From: Rhodanobacter sp. A1T4 | Lineage (GTDB): Bacteria; Pseudomonadota; Gammaproteobacteria; Xanthomonadales; Rhodanobacteraceae | DNA length: 64,000 bases | Reading direction: 5' to 3' | Assembly (NCBI RefSeq): GCF_014207185.1 | Contig: NZ_JACHCP010000003.1 | Span: 372,001-436,000, forward strand | In this document: in pieces, positions 10,127-18,375 of the stretch | Layout: each line of letters opens with the position of its first letter | How positions within the stretch are numbered: position 1 is the first letter of the stretch | Position numbers and translations under genes: made by a program | Notes under the pieces: generated by a model | What the model saw: the letters and a program-made list of their open reading frames with translations, nothing else | What the model was told of the DNA's origin: nothing | Databases searched by the model: none

Positions 10127-11722
10127 TCACCAGTCCGTCGGCCGATAGTCCTTTAGAAACTGCCCCCACACGTGCTCGCCGGTGTTGATCCCGCTGATGA
10201 TCGGATCGACGATGCGCGCTGCGCCGTCGATGATGTCCAGCGGCGGGTGGAAGCGTTCCTCGATCACTTTCTTTGCGGCCAGCTCGGCCGGGTCTTCATC
10301 GGTGACCCAACCGGTATCCACGCTGTTCATGTGGATACCATCGTTGTGATAGTCGGTAGCAGAGGTGCGCGTCATCATGTTGAGCGCGGCCTTGGCCATG
10401 TTGGTGTGTGGATGCCGCGTAGTCTTGAAGCTGCGGTAGAACTGGCCCTCCATCGCCGACACGTTGACGATGTGCTTGTCGCGACTGGGTTGATCATTGC
10501 CCGGCGTGCGCAGCATCAGCGGCTTGAGCCGCGCGTTGATGATGAACGGCGCGATGGCGTTGACCAGCTGCACCTCCAGCAATTCCACCGACGGCACCTC
10601 GGCCATCAGCAACCGCCACGAGTTGCGCTCGCGCAGATCGATCTGTTGCAAGTCCTGATCGAGTTTCCCTTGAGGAAATAGGTGCTGCTGCGCGAGTAGT
10701 TCTTCCGGCAACAGTGGCAGCTGCGACAGCTCGGCGGCGCGCGTCAGACCGGCAACATTAGGCATGCTACCTGGTTGCGCGATAGCACCCGTGTTCGCCT
10801 CAGGTAGCAGGTGCGCGCCGCGCAAGCCTTCGTAGTTTCCGACCAGCTGGCGCACGTGCGCTGGCAGGTCGTGCAGCGCGGCCGTTTCGCCGTCCATCAT
10901 GTGCGCGTAGAAATCCGGCGGTCGGCGCACGGTCTGGCAAGCGTTGTTGATGATGAAATCCAGTCGCGGCCGCGTGGCGATCAACTCCCGACAGAAGGCT
11001 TCGACGCTGGGCGTGTGGCGCAGATCCAGTCCGTAGATCTGCAGGCGATCGCTCCATTGCGCAAAGTCCGGTTCTTCAGCGTAGCGCGCGGCGGAATCAC
11101 GCGGAAAACGTGTGGTGACGATCAGCTCCGCGCCCGCGCGCAGCAGTTTCAAACCTGCCTGGTAACCGATTTTCACCCGGCCGCCGGTCAGCAGCGCCAC
11201 GCGCCCACGCAGATCCACCAACTCGGTGCGCTTGGCGTAGTTGAACGCTGCACAATCCGGGCACAGCTGGTCGTAGAAAAAATGGATGGTCGAGTACTTC
11301 TGTTTGCACACGTAACAGTGCTGCGGTTCGATGGATTCGCGTGGTTGGGTGGCGTCCGCATAGGGGTTTACGTCGTGCGCCTCGAAACCTTCCGGCGCAA
11401 ACACGCTTGGCGTGCTGAACACCGGCTTGCGACGCAGTGCGCGGATGCCGGTCTGGTTGAGTACGGTGTCGTCGGCACGAATCTTCGACGCATAGTGCGC
11501 TTTCTGCTTGGCCTTCAACTTCACCCGGCGTGTCGCCGGATCGGGGTGATACACGCTCGCCACCGCCTGATGCAGCCGGCTGCGTTCCTGCGCCGGCAAC
11601 TGCGCCAGCAGCAGCGGATCGGCTGCCAGCGATTCCAGCAGTGCCGTCGCTTCGTGCAGCCGCTTCAGCAGGGCAGGGTCCGCATCGTCCGGTACGGGCG
11701 GGGTAGGTGTGGAGTTGGTCAA
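10127..11722 (-). CDS. Atypical SDR-family protein with N-terminal zinc-ribbon
   Basis: A 531-residue two-part protein. Residues 1-170 hold a helical region and a probable zinc site of two CxxC pairs, CYVC (136-139) and CPDC (154-157). From about 172 it follows a short-chain dehydrogenase fold: RVALLTGGRVKIGYQAG in place of TGxxxGxG, then IINNACQT (like NNAG) and HIVNVSAMEG. Where classical SDRs have YxxxK, it has TNMAK (440-444), so the catalytic Tyr is missing while Ser422 and Lys444 remain. There is also an insertion between about 270 and 370. Either it is a non-classical reductase or it has become a binding protein. The gene is convergent with the ABC ATPase. Confidence 0.75.
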   Translation of the reverse strand: MTNSTPTPPVPDDADPALLKRLHEATALLESLAADPLLLAQLPAQERSRLHQAVASVYHPDPATRRVKLKAKQKAHYASKIRADDTVLNQTGIRALRRKPVFSTPSVFAPEGFEAHDVNPYADATQPRESIEPQHCYVCKQKYSTIHFFYDQLCPDCAAFNYAKRTELVDLRGRVALLTGGRVKIGYQAGLKLLRAGAELIVTTRFPRDSAARYAEEPDFAQWSDRLQIYGLDLRHTPSVEAFCRELIATRPRLDFIINNACQTVRRPPDFYAHMMDGETAALHDLPAHVRQLVGNYEGLRGAHLLPEANTGAIAQPGSMPNVAGLTRAAELSQLPLLPEELLAQQHLFPQGKLDQDLQQIDLRERNSWRLLMAEVPSVELLEVQLVNAIAPFIINARLKPLMLRTPGNDQPSRDKHIVNVSAMEGQFYRSFKTTRHPHTNMAKAALNMMTRTSATDYHNDGIHMNSVDTGWVTDEDPAELAAKKVIEERFHPPLDIIDGAARIVDPIISGINTGEHVWGQFLKDYRPTDW

Positions 11723-11974
11723 GGTGTCATCCGTATCGGTAGAGCGAAAGTGGAAGGTGGCGGCAGGCGATTTGGCCGCGCCAGCTGTGTATTTTGCCTG
11801 TATTGACGCGGCGCTGCCCGTGCATGGATTTATGGCGATGCACTATCCTGATTACACCATCGGCATAGGCACAAGTGAGCGGGCTGCACGGGATATGCTC
11901 TATTCGAACTATCTTTGATCACACAATTAATGTCTCACGCGTCTAATGTCGAGGCATATCAACGCGAGGTAGCC

Positions 11975-13234
11975 ATGAGCCGTACGCACCCTTTGCCCCA
12001 TGTGGTCATCATCGGTGGTGGATTCGGGGGATTGAGCGCGGCGCGCGCGCTGCGATCGGCGCCGGTGCAGATCACGCTGGTGGATCGTACCAATCATCAC
12101 CTGTTCCAGCCGCTGCTCTATGAAGTGGCGACGGCGGGGCTGTCGGGACCGGATATTGCTGCGCCGCTGCGCCATATCCTGCGCAAGCAAGCCAATGTCA
12201 CCGTACGCATGGAAACGGTCACGGCGATCGACGTGGTGCAAAAGCGCGTGTCGATGGGGGACGATGCGCTGGAATACGACTACCTGATTGTGGCAACCGG
12301 ATCGAGCCACGCTTACTTTGGTCACGACGACTGGGCCACCGATGCGCCCGGCATGAAGACGATGAACGATGCGCTGGCCATCCGCCGGCACATCCTCAAT
12401 GCCTTCGAAGCCGCCGAGCGCGAGCCTGACCCGGTGAAGCGCGCAGCGTGGCTCAGCTTTGTGGTGATCGGCGCCGGCCCGACCGGCGTGGAACTGGCCG
12501 GCACGCTGGCGGAGATCGCCCATCACACGCTGGCCAACGAATTTCGCGTAGCCGATCCACACCAGGCGCAAATTCATCTGGTGGAGGCAGGTGGTCGTGT
12601 GCTGGGTTCGATGCCGGCGGATCTGTCGGTGAAAGCGCAGCAACAGCTTGAGCGCATGCTGGTGCGCGTTCATCTGAATTCGGCCGTCACCAGCGTCGGC
12701 GACGACCATGTGCAGATGGGCGAGCAGCGCATCGAGGCGCGCACGCTGGTGTGGGCTGCAGGTGTGGCCGCATCGTCCCTGGGCAGACAGCTGGATACGC
12801 CGTGCGATCGCGCGGGTCGCGTGCAGGTCGCGCCCGACCTGTCGTTGCCGCAGCACGTCGAGGTTTTCGTGATCGGTGATCTGGCGCATTTGCAGCAGGA
12901 TGGAAAACCCGTGCCGGCACTGTCACCGGCAGCCAAGCAAATGGGGGCCCACGCGGCGAAAATGATCCGCGAGCGGATGGCCGGCCGCACCACGCGTGCT
13001 TTTCGCTACAAGGACTACGGCAGCTTCGCCACTATCGGCCGCGGCAAGGCGGTAGCCGATTTGCGCGGCATCCATCTGTCCGGTGTCGTCGCGTGGTGGC
13101 TCTGGCTGGTGGTGCACATCTTCTTTCTGATCGGCTTCGGCAACCGGCTGCTGATCACGATAGGCTGGGCCTGGTCGTACCTGACCTGGCAGCGCAATGC
13201 GCGCATCATCGTGGGTGGCGAGCCAGGCAGATGA
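11975..13234 (+). CDS. ndh: Type II NADH dehydrogenase (NDH-2)
   Basis: A 419-residue FAD/NAD(P)-binding oxidoreductase. I use the ATG at 11975, preceded by GCGAGGTAGCC, which puts the FAD-binding VVIIGGGFGGLSAARAL at the N-terminus; an upstream GTG/ATG extension to 11915 is less likely. The second dinucleotide fold is VVIGAGPTGVELAGTL, and EVFVIGDLAHL is the conserved FAD loop. The C-terminus ends in a hydrophobic membrane-anchoring region (WWLWLVVHIFFLIGF...). NDH-2 oxidises NADH and reduces quinone at the inner membrane face without pumping protons. It is a single gene, convergent with the exporter downstream. Confidence 0.93.
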   Translation: MSRTHPLPHVVIIGGGFGGLSAARALRSAPVQITLVDRTNHHLFQPLLYEVATAGLSGPDIAAPLRHILRKQANVTVRMETVTAIDVVQKRVSMGDDALEYDYLIVATGSSHAYFGHDDWATDAPGMKTMNDALAIRRHILNAFEAAEREPDPVKRAAWLSFVVIGAGPTGVELAGTLAEIAHHTLANEFRVADPHQAQIHLVEAGGRVLGSMPADLSVKAQQQLERMLVRVHLNSAVTSVGDDHVQMGEQRIEARTLVWAAGVAASSLGRQLDTPCDRAGRVQVAPDLSLPQHVEVFVIGDLAHLQQDGKPVPALSPAAKQMGAHAAKMIRERMAGRTTRAFRYKDYGSFATIGRGKAVADLRGIHLSGVVAWWLWLVVHIFFLIGFGNRLLITIGWAWSYLTWQRNARIIVGGEPGR

Positions 13235-13332
13235 TGCTGCTTGCGAGTCGCGTCGCTGCATGCGTGTGCTCCGCTGTCTGATGATGTGCGGTATATCCGC
13301 AGCGTTCATGTCTTGACGAACTGCGGTAACGC

Positions 13333-14796
13333 CTATGACAACGACGGTCGCTGTTTCGACCGATACCCGCTCAACTCATCGCCGGCGTCGTGCGCAAAGC
13401 CCACATGCCAGCGCATGGAGCTGAGCGAGATCAGCGTGACGATCACAAAAGCGATGGAGAAATCCATCAGATGCGGTTCGGCGTGATCACCGGCAGCCAT
13501 GGTCAGCTTGAGAATCAGCGCACCGCTGCAGACGCCGACGGAAAGCATCAGCTGCTGCAGGGTGGTGTACAGGCTGCTGGCTGCGCTGGTGCGCGACGTC
13601 GGCACGGCTTCGTAGGCCACCGTGTTGTAGGCCGCAAACTGGAATGACATGAAGGCACCGCAGCAGAACAACAGGCCGAACATCAGCCAGTCCGGCCAGC
13701 CCGGCCGGAAAAACGCGCACACCGCATAGCCCATGCTGGAGAGTATGCCGTTGGCCATCATGCCGCGCCGAAAACCCACCATCCGCAGCACGCGTGGCGT
13801 AACGCTGCGCATCACGATAGCGCCGAGCGACGTTGCCAGAATCAGCTTGCCGCTGCGCACTGCCGACAGGCCGAAGCCGATCTGGAACATCAATGGCAGC
13901 AGGAAAGGCTGCGCGCCCTGCGTGACACGCATCAACGAACCGGAGATTACCGACAGGCGGAACGAGTCGATCTTCAGCAGCGATAGATCCATCAGCGGAT
14001 CGGGTCGCCGCTTCGCGTGCCATATATAGGCTGCGCATGCGGTGCTGCCGATCACGAGCAGGAGCAGTGCGCGCATAAGATCGGCGTTTTGCCCGATCGT
14101 CTCGAAACCGAACAACAGGCAGCCCAGCCCGACCCCACATAGGGCGAAGCCGAGAAAATCAAAGCGCGCCGGCTTGGATTCGCTGGGAATCTCCGGCACA
14201 AACTGACGCACCAGCCAGAAGCCCAGCAGGCCGATTGGCACATTGATATAAAAAATCCAGCGCCAGCTGAGATAGCTGACGATAAAGCCGCCCAGCGGCG
14301 GCCCGATCAGTGGTCCGAGAAACGCCGGTACCAGCGTCCACGACATCGCCGACACCAAGTTGCGTCGCTCGACCGTGCGCAGCAGGATCAGTCGTCCGAT
14401 CGGCGCCATCATCGCGCCACCCGCACCCTGCAGCAGGCGTGCCGCGACCATCGCGGGCAGGCTGGTTGTCAATGAGCAGACGATCGAGCCGGCCACGAAC
14501 ACGCCAATCGCCACGCTGAAAACGCGTCGCGCGCCAAAGCGGTCCGCCATCGCGCCGCTGGCCGGGATAAAGATCGCCAGCATCAGTAGGTAGGAGGTAA
14601 TCGCGATGCTCATCGCCGGCGCCGTCACGGCAAAGTCGTGCGCCATGGTCGGCAGCGCCGTCGCCAGCACGGTAGCATCCAGCTGCTCCATGAAGATGGC
14701 GCAGGCGACGATCAGCGAGGTGACGCGGTAATCGGGAAACACCGGTGCCGGGGGGCTCGGCACGTTGGTGGTTTCCTCAAGGGGAAGGCTCGCCAC
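13333..14796 (-). CDS. MFS drug exporter, DHA2 (EmrB/QacA) type
   Basis: A 487-residue inner-membrane protein with about 14 hydrophobic segments. It has the DHA2 features LDATVLATALPTMAHDF in the first helix region, DRFGARRVFSVAI in the first loop and GPLIGPPLGGFIVSYLSWRW in motif C. I place the start at a GTG at 14796 that has AAAGGAT six bases upstream; the open frame continues to 14862 but the extra residues look non-coding. It exports lipophilic or cationic compounds by proton antiport; the substrate is unknown. No membrane-fusion partner or regulator is adjacent. Confidence 0.88.
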   Translation of the reverse strand: MASLPLEETTNVPSPPAPVFPDYRVTSLIVACAIFMEQLDATVLATALPTMAHDFAVTAPAMSIAITSYLLMLAIFIPASGAMADRFGARRVFSVAIGVFVAGSIVCSLTTSLPAMVAARLLQGAGGAMMAPIGRLILLRTVERRNLVSAMSWTLVPAFLGPLIGPPLGGFIVSYLSWRWIFYINVPIGLLGFWLVRQFVPEIPSESKPARFDFLGFALCGVGLGCLLFGFETIGQNADLMRALLLLVIGSTACAAYIWHAKRRPDPLMDLSLLKIDSFRLSVISGSLMRVTQGAQPFLLPLMFQIGFGLSAVRSGKLILATSLGAIVMRSVTPRVLRMVGFRRGMMANGILSSMGYAVCAFFRPGWPDWLMFGLLFCCGAFMSFQFAAYNTVAYEAVPTSRTSAASSLYTTLQQLMLSVGVCSGALILKLTMAAGDHAEPHLMDFSIAFVIVTLISLSSMRWHVGFAHDAGDELSGYRSKQRPSLS

Positions 14797-15248
14797 TACA
14801 TATCCTTTGAACGAGCGATCCGGCAGGCACGGCATGCACCGAGGGGAAGCCAGCTGGGCCACTCAAGAAAGCGACACCTAGATCGTGCATCGCAACGTGG
14901 GGATTATTCGCTGGTGGCGTGGCTAGGACAAGCACGGCATACCGCAAAGGCGTCGATCTGCTGTTGACGCGGGTATGTCCGCGTCCCGTCACAAACAGAG
15001 CTTGAGGTCGCGAATAGAGCAAGTCACACTGATAACTTCTGGTTTCGACCGGGGCTGTGTGAAACGCAGCTGTGCGTTCTTGGCTAATCAAGATTTGCTC
15101 AAATTGATACGTGTACGCTTGGTTCTGAACCACTCGCTACGCTCGACAAGTTGCCGAAAAATCGCGTACATGGCACACGTGCAAATAACGACTTTCATTT
15201 AACAGCTGGCCTGCTTGCCCAGGACTGCTTCGTTTTCAAGGAAACCTC
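14797..15248. other. Non-coding interval between exporter and HAD phosphatase
   Basis: About 450 bases separate the two divergent genes. They should contain both promoters. I see no convincing gene, strong hairpin or repeat. A short stretch near 15030-15070 vaguely resembles the 5' end of tmRNA but lacks the rest of that molecule and was rejected. Confidence 0.6.
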
Positions 15249-15917
15249 ATGCGTTTGGCTGTTGGTACGGAACTGTTGGCTCAGGCTTTGTTGTTTGATA
15301 TGGACGGTACCCTGATTGATTCGCGCATGATGGTCGAGACGTTGTGGAAAGACTGGTGTGATGCGCACGACGTTGATTTCGACTGGGTGTTGCCGCAGCT
15401 GCATGGTGTGCGACTGGCCGATTCGGTGCGCCGCTTTACGCCACCGGGTTACGACGTGGAGCAGGAGATCCGCACGATGTACGACATCGAGCTGCACAGC
15501 ACCGATGGCATCGTGCCGATCAAGGGGGCACTCGAATTGCTTGCCAGTCTGCCTGAGGATCGCTGGACCATCATTACCTCGGCCGATCAGGAGTTGGCGC
15601 GTGCGCGGCTGGCGGTGACGGGGATCGTGCCGCCGCCGAAGATGGTTGCTGGCGACGACGTCAAAGAGGGCAAGCCGCATCCGGCAGGTTATCTTGAAGG
15701 TGCGCGGCGGATGGGCTGTGCACCTGCACAGACACTGGTGTTCGAGGATGCTGTTGCCGGTATCCGTGCGGGTCAGGCTGCCGGTGCGCGGGTGATTGCT
15801 TTGGCGACCGGCCATCCGGGCGAAATCCCGGAAGGGGTTGAATGGATTCCCGATATGTCGGCGCTGCGTTTTGTCGATGTGGGTGCCGATGGCGTGCGCC
15901 TGCGCGTTGTTGCTTGA
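15249..15917 (+). CDS. HAD-superfamily sugar-phosphatase-like hydrolase
   Basis: A 222-residue cytosolic HAD hydrolase preceded by AAGGAAACCTC. Motif I is FDMDGTLIDS (nucleophile Asp), motif II IITSADQE, motif III the Lys of EGKPHPAGYL, and motif IV VFEDAVAGIRAGQAAG. The helical cap after motif I and the overall length match subfamily IA phosphatases such as GPP/DOG1 or beta-phosphoglucomutase-like enzymes; the exact phosphate ester cannot be told. The PanE-like gene follows 17 bases downstream on the same strand, so the two are probably one transcript. Confidence 0.88.
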   Translation: MRLAVGTELLAQALLFDMDGTLIDSRMMVETLWKDWCDAHDVDFDWVLPQLHGVRLADSVRRFTPPGYDVEQEIRTMYDIELHSTDGIVPIKGALELLASLPEDRWTIITSADQELARARLAVTGIVPPPKMVAGDDVKEGKPHPAGYLEGARRMGCAPAQTLVFEDAVAGIRAGQAAGARVIALATGHPGEIPEGVEWIPDMSALRFVDVGADGVRLRVVA

Positions 15918-15934
15918 GCGAAAGGCGAACTCCT

Positions 15935-16864
15935 ATGCGTATCTTGATTCTCGGCGCGGGTGGTACGGGCGGCTATTTCGGCGGCCGGTTGGCGCAGGCG
16001 GGCCTGGACGTAACCTTCCTGGTGCGCCCGGCTCGCGCCGCGCAGCTGGACGCCCATGGGTTGGTTATCAGCAGTCCGCTGGGCGATGCGCAGTTGGTGG
16101 TCCGGCACCTTACGACTGATCAGCTACCGAGGGCAGAGCCGTTCGATCTGATCCTGCTGAGCTGCAAGGCTTACGACCTGGATAGTTCCATCGAGGCGAT
16201 TGCGCCGGCGATGGGCGAGCACACCACGCTGCTGCCGATTCTCAACGGCCTGCATCACTATGAGGCGCTGGATCAGCGCTTTGGCGCGGCGCGCGTGCTT
16301 GGTGGTCTCTGCTTCATCAGCGTCACCAAGCCGGACACCGGCGAGGTGTTGCATCTCGGCAAACCCGCCTCAGTGACCTTTGGTGAGCGCACGGGCGAAC
16401 CGCGCAGCCAGCGCTGTGCGGCGATTGCCGCTGCCTTTGCCCAGGCGAAGGTGGAGCACAAGCATTCGCTTACCATCGAGCAGGATCTGTGGATCAAGTA
16501 CAGCTTTCTCACCGCATTGGCGGCCGCCACCTGTCTGATGCGAGCCAGTGTCGGCGTGATCGTGGCTACTGACGGTGGCCGCGATTTCGTGGAGCAGCTG
16601 TATGCCGAGTGCGTTGCGGTAGCTGCAACGGCCGGTTCGCCGATATCTGCCAGCGCCCGGGAGCTGGCATTAAAAAACCTGACACAGGATGGCTCACCCG
16701 TTACTGCCTCGATGCTGCGCGATCTGGAGTCGGGCCAGCAGATTGAAGGCGAACAAATCGTCGGCGACATGCTGCAACGTGCACGGGCGGCCGCTATCGA
16801 TGCGCCATTGCTGACGGTGGCCTGGTGTCATCTGCAGTCTTATCAGAAGCAGCGCAAGGTATAG
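15935..16864 (+). CDS. panE: 2-dehydropantoate 2-reductase family protein
   Basis: A 309-residue ketopantoate reductase family member. The ATG at 15935 follows AAAGGCGAACTCC and gives the N-terminal NADP-binding MRILILGAGGTGGYFGGRL; the longer frame upstream overlaps the HAD gene and is rejected. The catalytic Lys lies in LLSCKAYDLDSSIEAI, followed by LPILNGLHHYEAL. In the family the enzyme makes pantoate for coenzyme A, but paralogues with other substrates are common, so the symbol is provisional. The TAG stop overlaps the first bases of a palindromic repeat element. Confidence 0.82.
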   Translation: MRILILGAGGTGGYFGGRLAQAGLDVTFLVRPARAAQLDAHGLVISSPLGDAQLVVRHLTTDQLPRAEPFDLILLSCKAYDLDSSIEAIAPAMGEHTTLLPILNGLHHYEALDQRFGAARVLGGLCFISVTKPDTGEVLHLGKPASVTFGERTGEPRSQRCAAIAAAFAQAKVEHKHSLTIEQDLWIKYSFLTALAAATCLMRASVGVIVATDGGRDFVEQLYAECVAVAATAGSPISASARELALKNLTQDGSPVTASMLRDLESGQQIEGEQIVGDMLQRARAAAIDAPLLTVAWCHLQSYQKQRKV

Positions 16865-17005
16865 GGAACCTCTAAAAACCGTAGCGAGCGAAGAGACAAG
16901 CGCGTCGCCGGCGCGCAGGAACCGCAGCATACATGGGAGTATGTGAGGATTCCGAGCACCGCCGGCGCGCAAATTATCGAGCGCAGTAGGTTTTAGAGGT
17001 TCCCT
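16863..17005. repeat. MITE-like palindromic element with AGGGAACCTCTAAAA ends
   Basis: The element is bounded by near-perfect terminal inverted repeats: AGGGAACCTCTAAAAACC (16863-16880) and its complement (16989-17005), differing by one A. The interior of about 108 bases holds a GCCGGCGCGC sequence twice and a CATAC/GTATG hairpin. It encodes no protein. The left end overlaps the stop codon of panE. Its small size, inverted ends and lack of coding content fit a MITE or a structured intergenic repeat; I recall similar GGGAACCTCT-ended elements in Xanthomonadales, which is from memory only. Confidence 0.75.
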
Positions 17006-17048
17006 CAGCGTCATGCGCCAACGGTGATGCGGACAAGCAGAAACAAGA

Positions 17049-17080
17049 AAAACGGCGCCGTATTGCTACGGCGCCGTTTT
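17049..17080. terminator. Bidirectional intrinsic terminator
   Basis: A perfect 14-base inverted repeat, AAAACGGCGCCGTA (17049-17062) and TACGGCGCCGTTTT (17067-17080), with a TTGC loop. It carries T tracts when read in either direction, and lies between the convergent panE and thiolase genes, so it can end both transcripts. Confidence 0.85.
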
Positions 17081-17103
17081 CATTTCAGCTGTGATGCAAC
17101 GAA

Positions 17104-18312
17104 TCAGAGCGCTTCGAAAATACCTGCTGCGCCCATGCCGGTACCGATGCACATGGTGACCATGCCGTACTTCTGCTTGCGACGGCGCAAGCCATGCACG
17201 AGCGTGGCGATACGGATCGCACCGGTGGCACCCAGCGGGTGACCAAGGGCGATGGCACCACCGAGCGGGTTGACTTTGCTCGGATCGAGACGGAGGTCGC
17301 CGATCACAGCCAGCGCCTGTGCGGCGAAGGCTTCGTTGAGCTCGATCCAGTCCATCTGGTCGAGGGTGAGACCGGTCTGCTTGAGCACCTTGGGAATCGC
17401 TTCCTTCGGGCCGATACCCATGATTTCCGGCGGCACGCCGGCGACGGAGAAACCGACGAAGCGAGCCAGCGGCTTCAGGTTGTAGTCCTTGACCGCCTGT
17501 TCGCTGGCCAGCATCACAGCGCCGGCACCATCGGACATCTGCGAGGACGTGCCGGCGGTGACGGTGCCACCGTACTGGGCGTTGCGGAATACGGTGCGGA
17601 GCTTGCCCAATACTTCCATCGTGGTGCCGGCGCGCGGACCCTCGTCAGCATCGATCAGTCGGCTGTCGGTGGTGATGCCGCGTGTGGAGAGATCAGGGTA
17701 GTGGTCGTCCAACTGGAACGGCGTGATCTCATCCTTGAATTCGCCGGCGGCCTGCGCAGCGAGTGCACGGCGATGGCTCTCGACGCCGAAAGCATCTTGC
17801 TGCTCACGGGTGACCTTCCACTTTTCGGCGACTTTCTCGGCGGTGATGCCCATGCCGAAAGCGATGGCGTAATCCTCGCTGTTGGCGAAGATGGCCGGAT
17901 TCATCGCGATCTTGTGGCCCATCATCGGAATCATCGTCATGCTTTCGGTGCCACCACCGATCATCAGATCGGCTTCGCCAAGACGAATGCGGTCGGCGGC
18001 CTGGGCTACGGCCTGCAGGCCGGAGGCACAGAAGCGGTTGACGGTGACGCCGGGCACGGTGTCGGGTAGGCCAGCCAGCAACACGCCGATGCGTGCCACG
18101 TTCATGCCTTGCTCGGCTTCGGGCATGGCGCAGCCGATGATGGTGTCGGCGATACGGTGCGGATCGATGCCCGGAGTTTGGGCGATCACGGCGCGGATGA
18201 CGTGCGCGAGCAGATCGTCGGGACGGGTGTTGCGGAATACGCCGCGCGGCGCCTTGCCCACCGGAGTGCGGGTGGCGGCGACGATGTAGGCGTCTTGCAC
18301 TTGCTTGGTCAT
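17104..18312 (-). CDS. fadA: Acetyl-CoA acyltransferase (3-ketoacyl-CoA thiolase)
   Basis: A 402-residue thiolase preceded by GAGGATT. The nucleophilic Cys is in [12 protein letters not shown], the His in [16 protein letters not shown] and the second Cys in [13 protein letters not shown]. It cleaves 3-ketoacyl-CoA in the last step of beta-oxidation. It lies 63 bases after the multifunctional FadN-type gene on the same strand, so the pair forms the usual beta-oxidation complex. The symbol follows function; it might equally be named fadI. Confidence 0.92.
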   Translation of the reverse strand: MTKQVQDAYIVAATRTPVGKAPRGVFRNTRPDDLLAHVIRAVIAQTPGIDPHRIADTIIGCAMPEAEQGMNVARIGVLLAGLPDTVPGVTVNRFCASGLQAVAQAADRIRLGEADLMIGGGTESMTMIPMMGHKIAMNPAIFANSEDYAIAFGMGITAEKVAEKWKVTREQQDAFGVESHRRALAAQAAGEFKDEITPFQLDDHYPDLSTRGITTDSRLIDADEGPRAGTTMEVLGKLRTVFRNAQYGGTVTAGTSSQMSDGAGAVMLASEQAVKDYNLKPLARFVGFSVAGVPPEIMGIGPKEAIPKVLKQTGLTLDQMDWIELNEAFAAQALAVIGDLRLDPSKVNPLGGAIALGHPLGATGAIRIATLVHGLRRRKQKYGMVTMCIGTGMGAAGIFEAL

Positions 18313-18375
18313 GAGACTAATCCTCGTGGAATGTCGGAAAGGAAAGAGAGTTGGAGGCTGGCCATTCGCTTTCCG

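Noticed and set aside
11709-11918. Open frame of 69 codons on the plus strand before ndh
   Set aside because: It starts inside the 5' end of the SDR gene, lacks a ribosome binding site and resembles no protein; probably chance.
13280-13305. Small hairpin TGCGGTATATCCGCA between ndh and the exporter
   Set aside because: Short stem, no T run on either strand; too weak to call a terminator.
15030-15075. Stretch CTGGTTTCGACCGGGGCT resembling the 5' end of tmRNA
   Set aside because: No tag peptide frame, no tRNA-like 3' part and no matching pairing strand in the following 200 bases.
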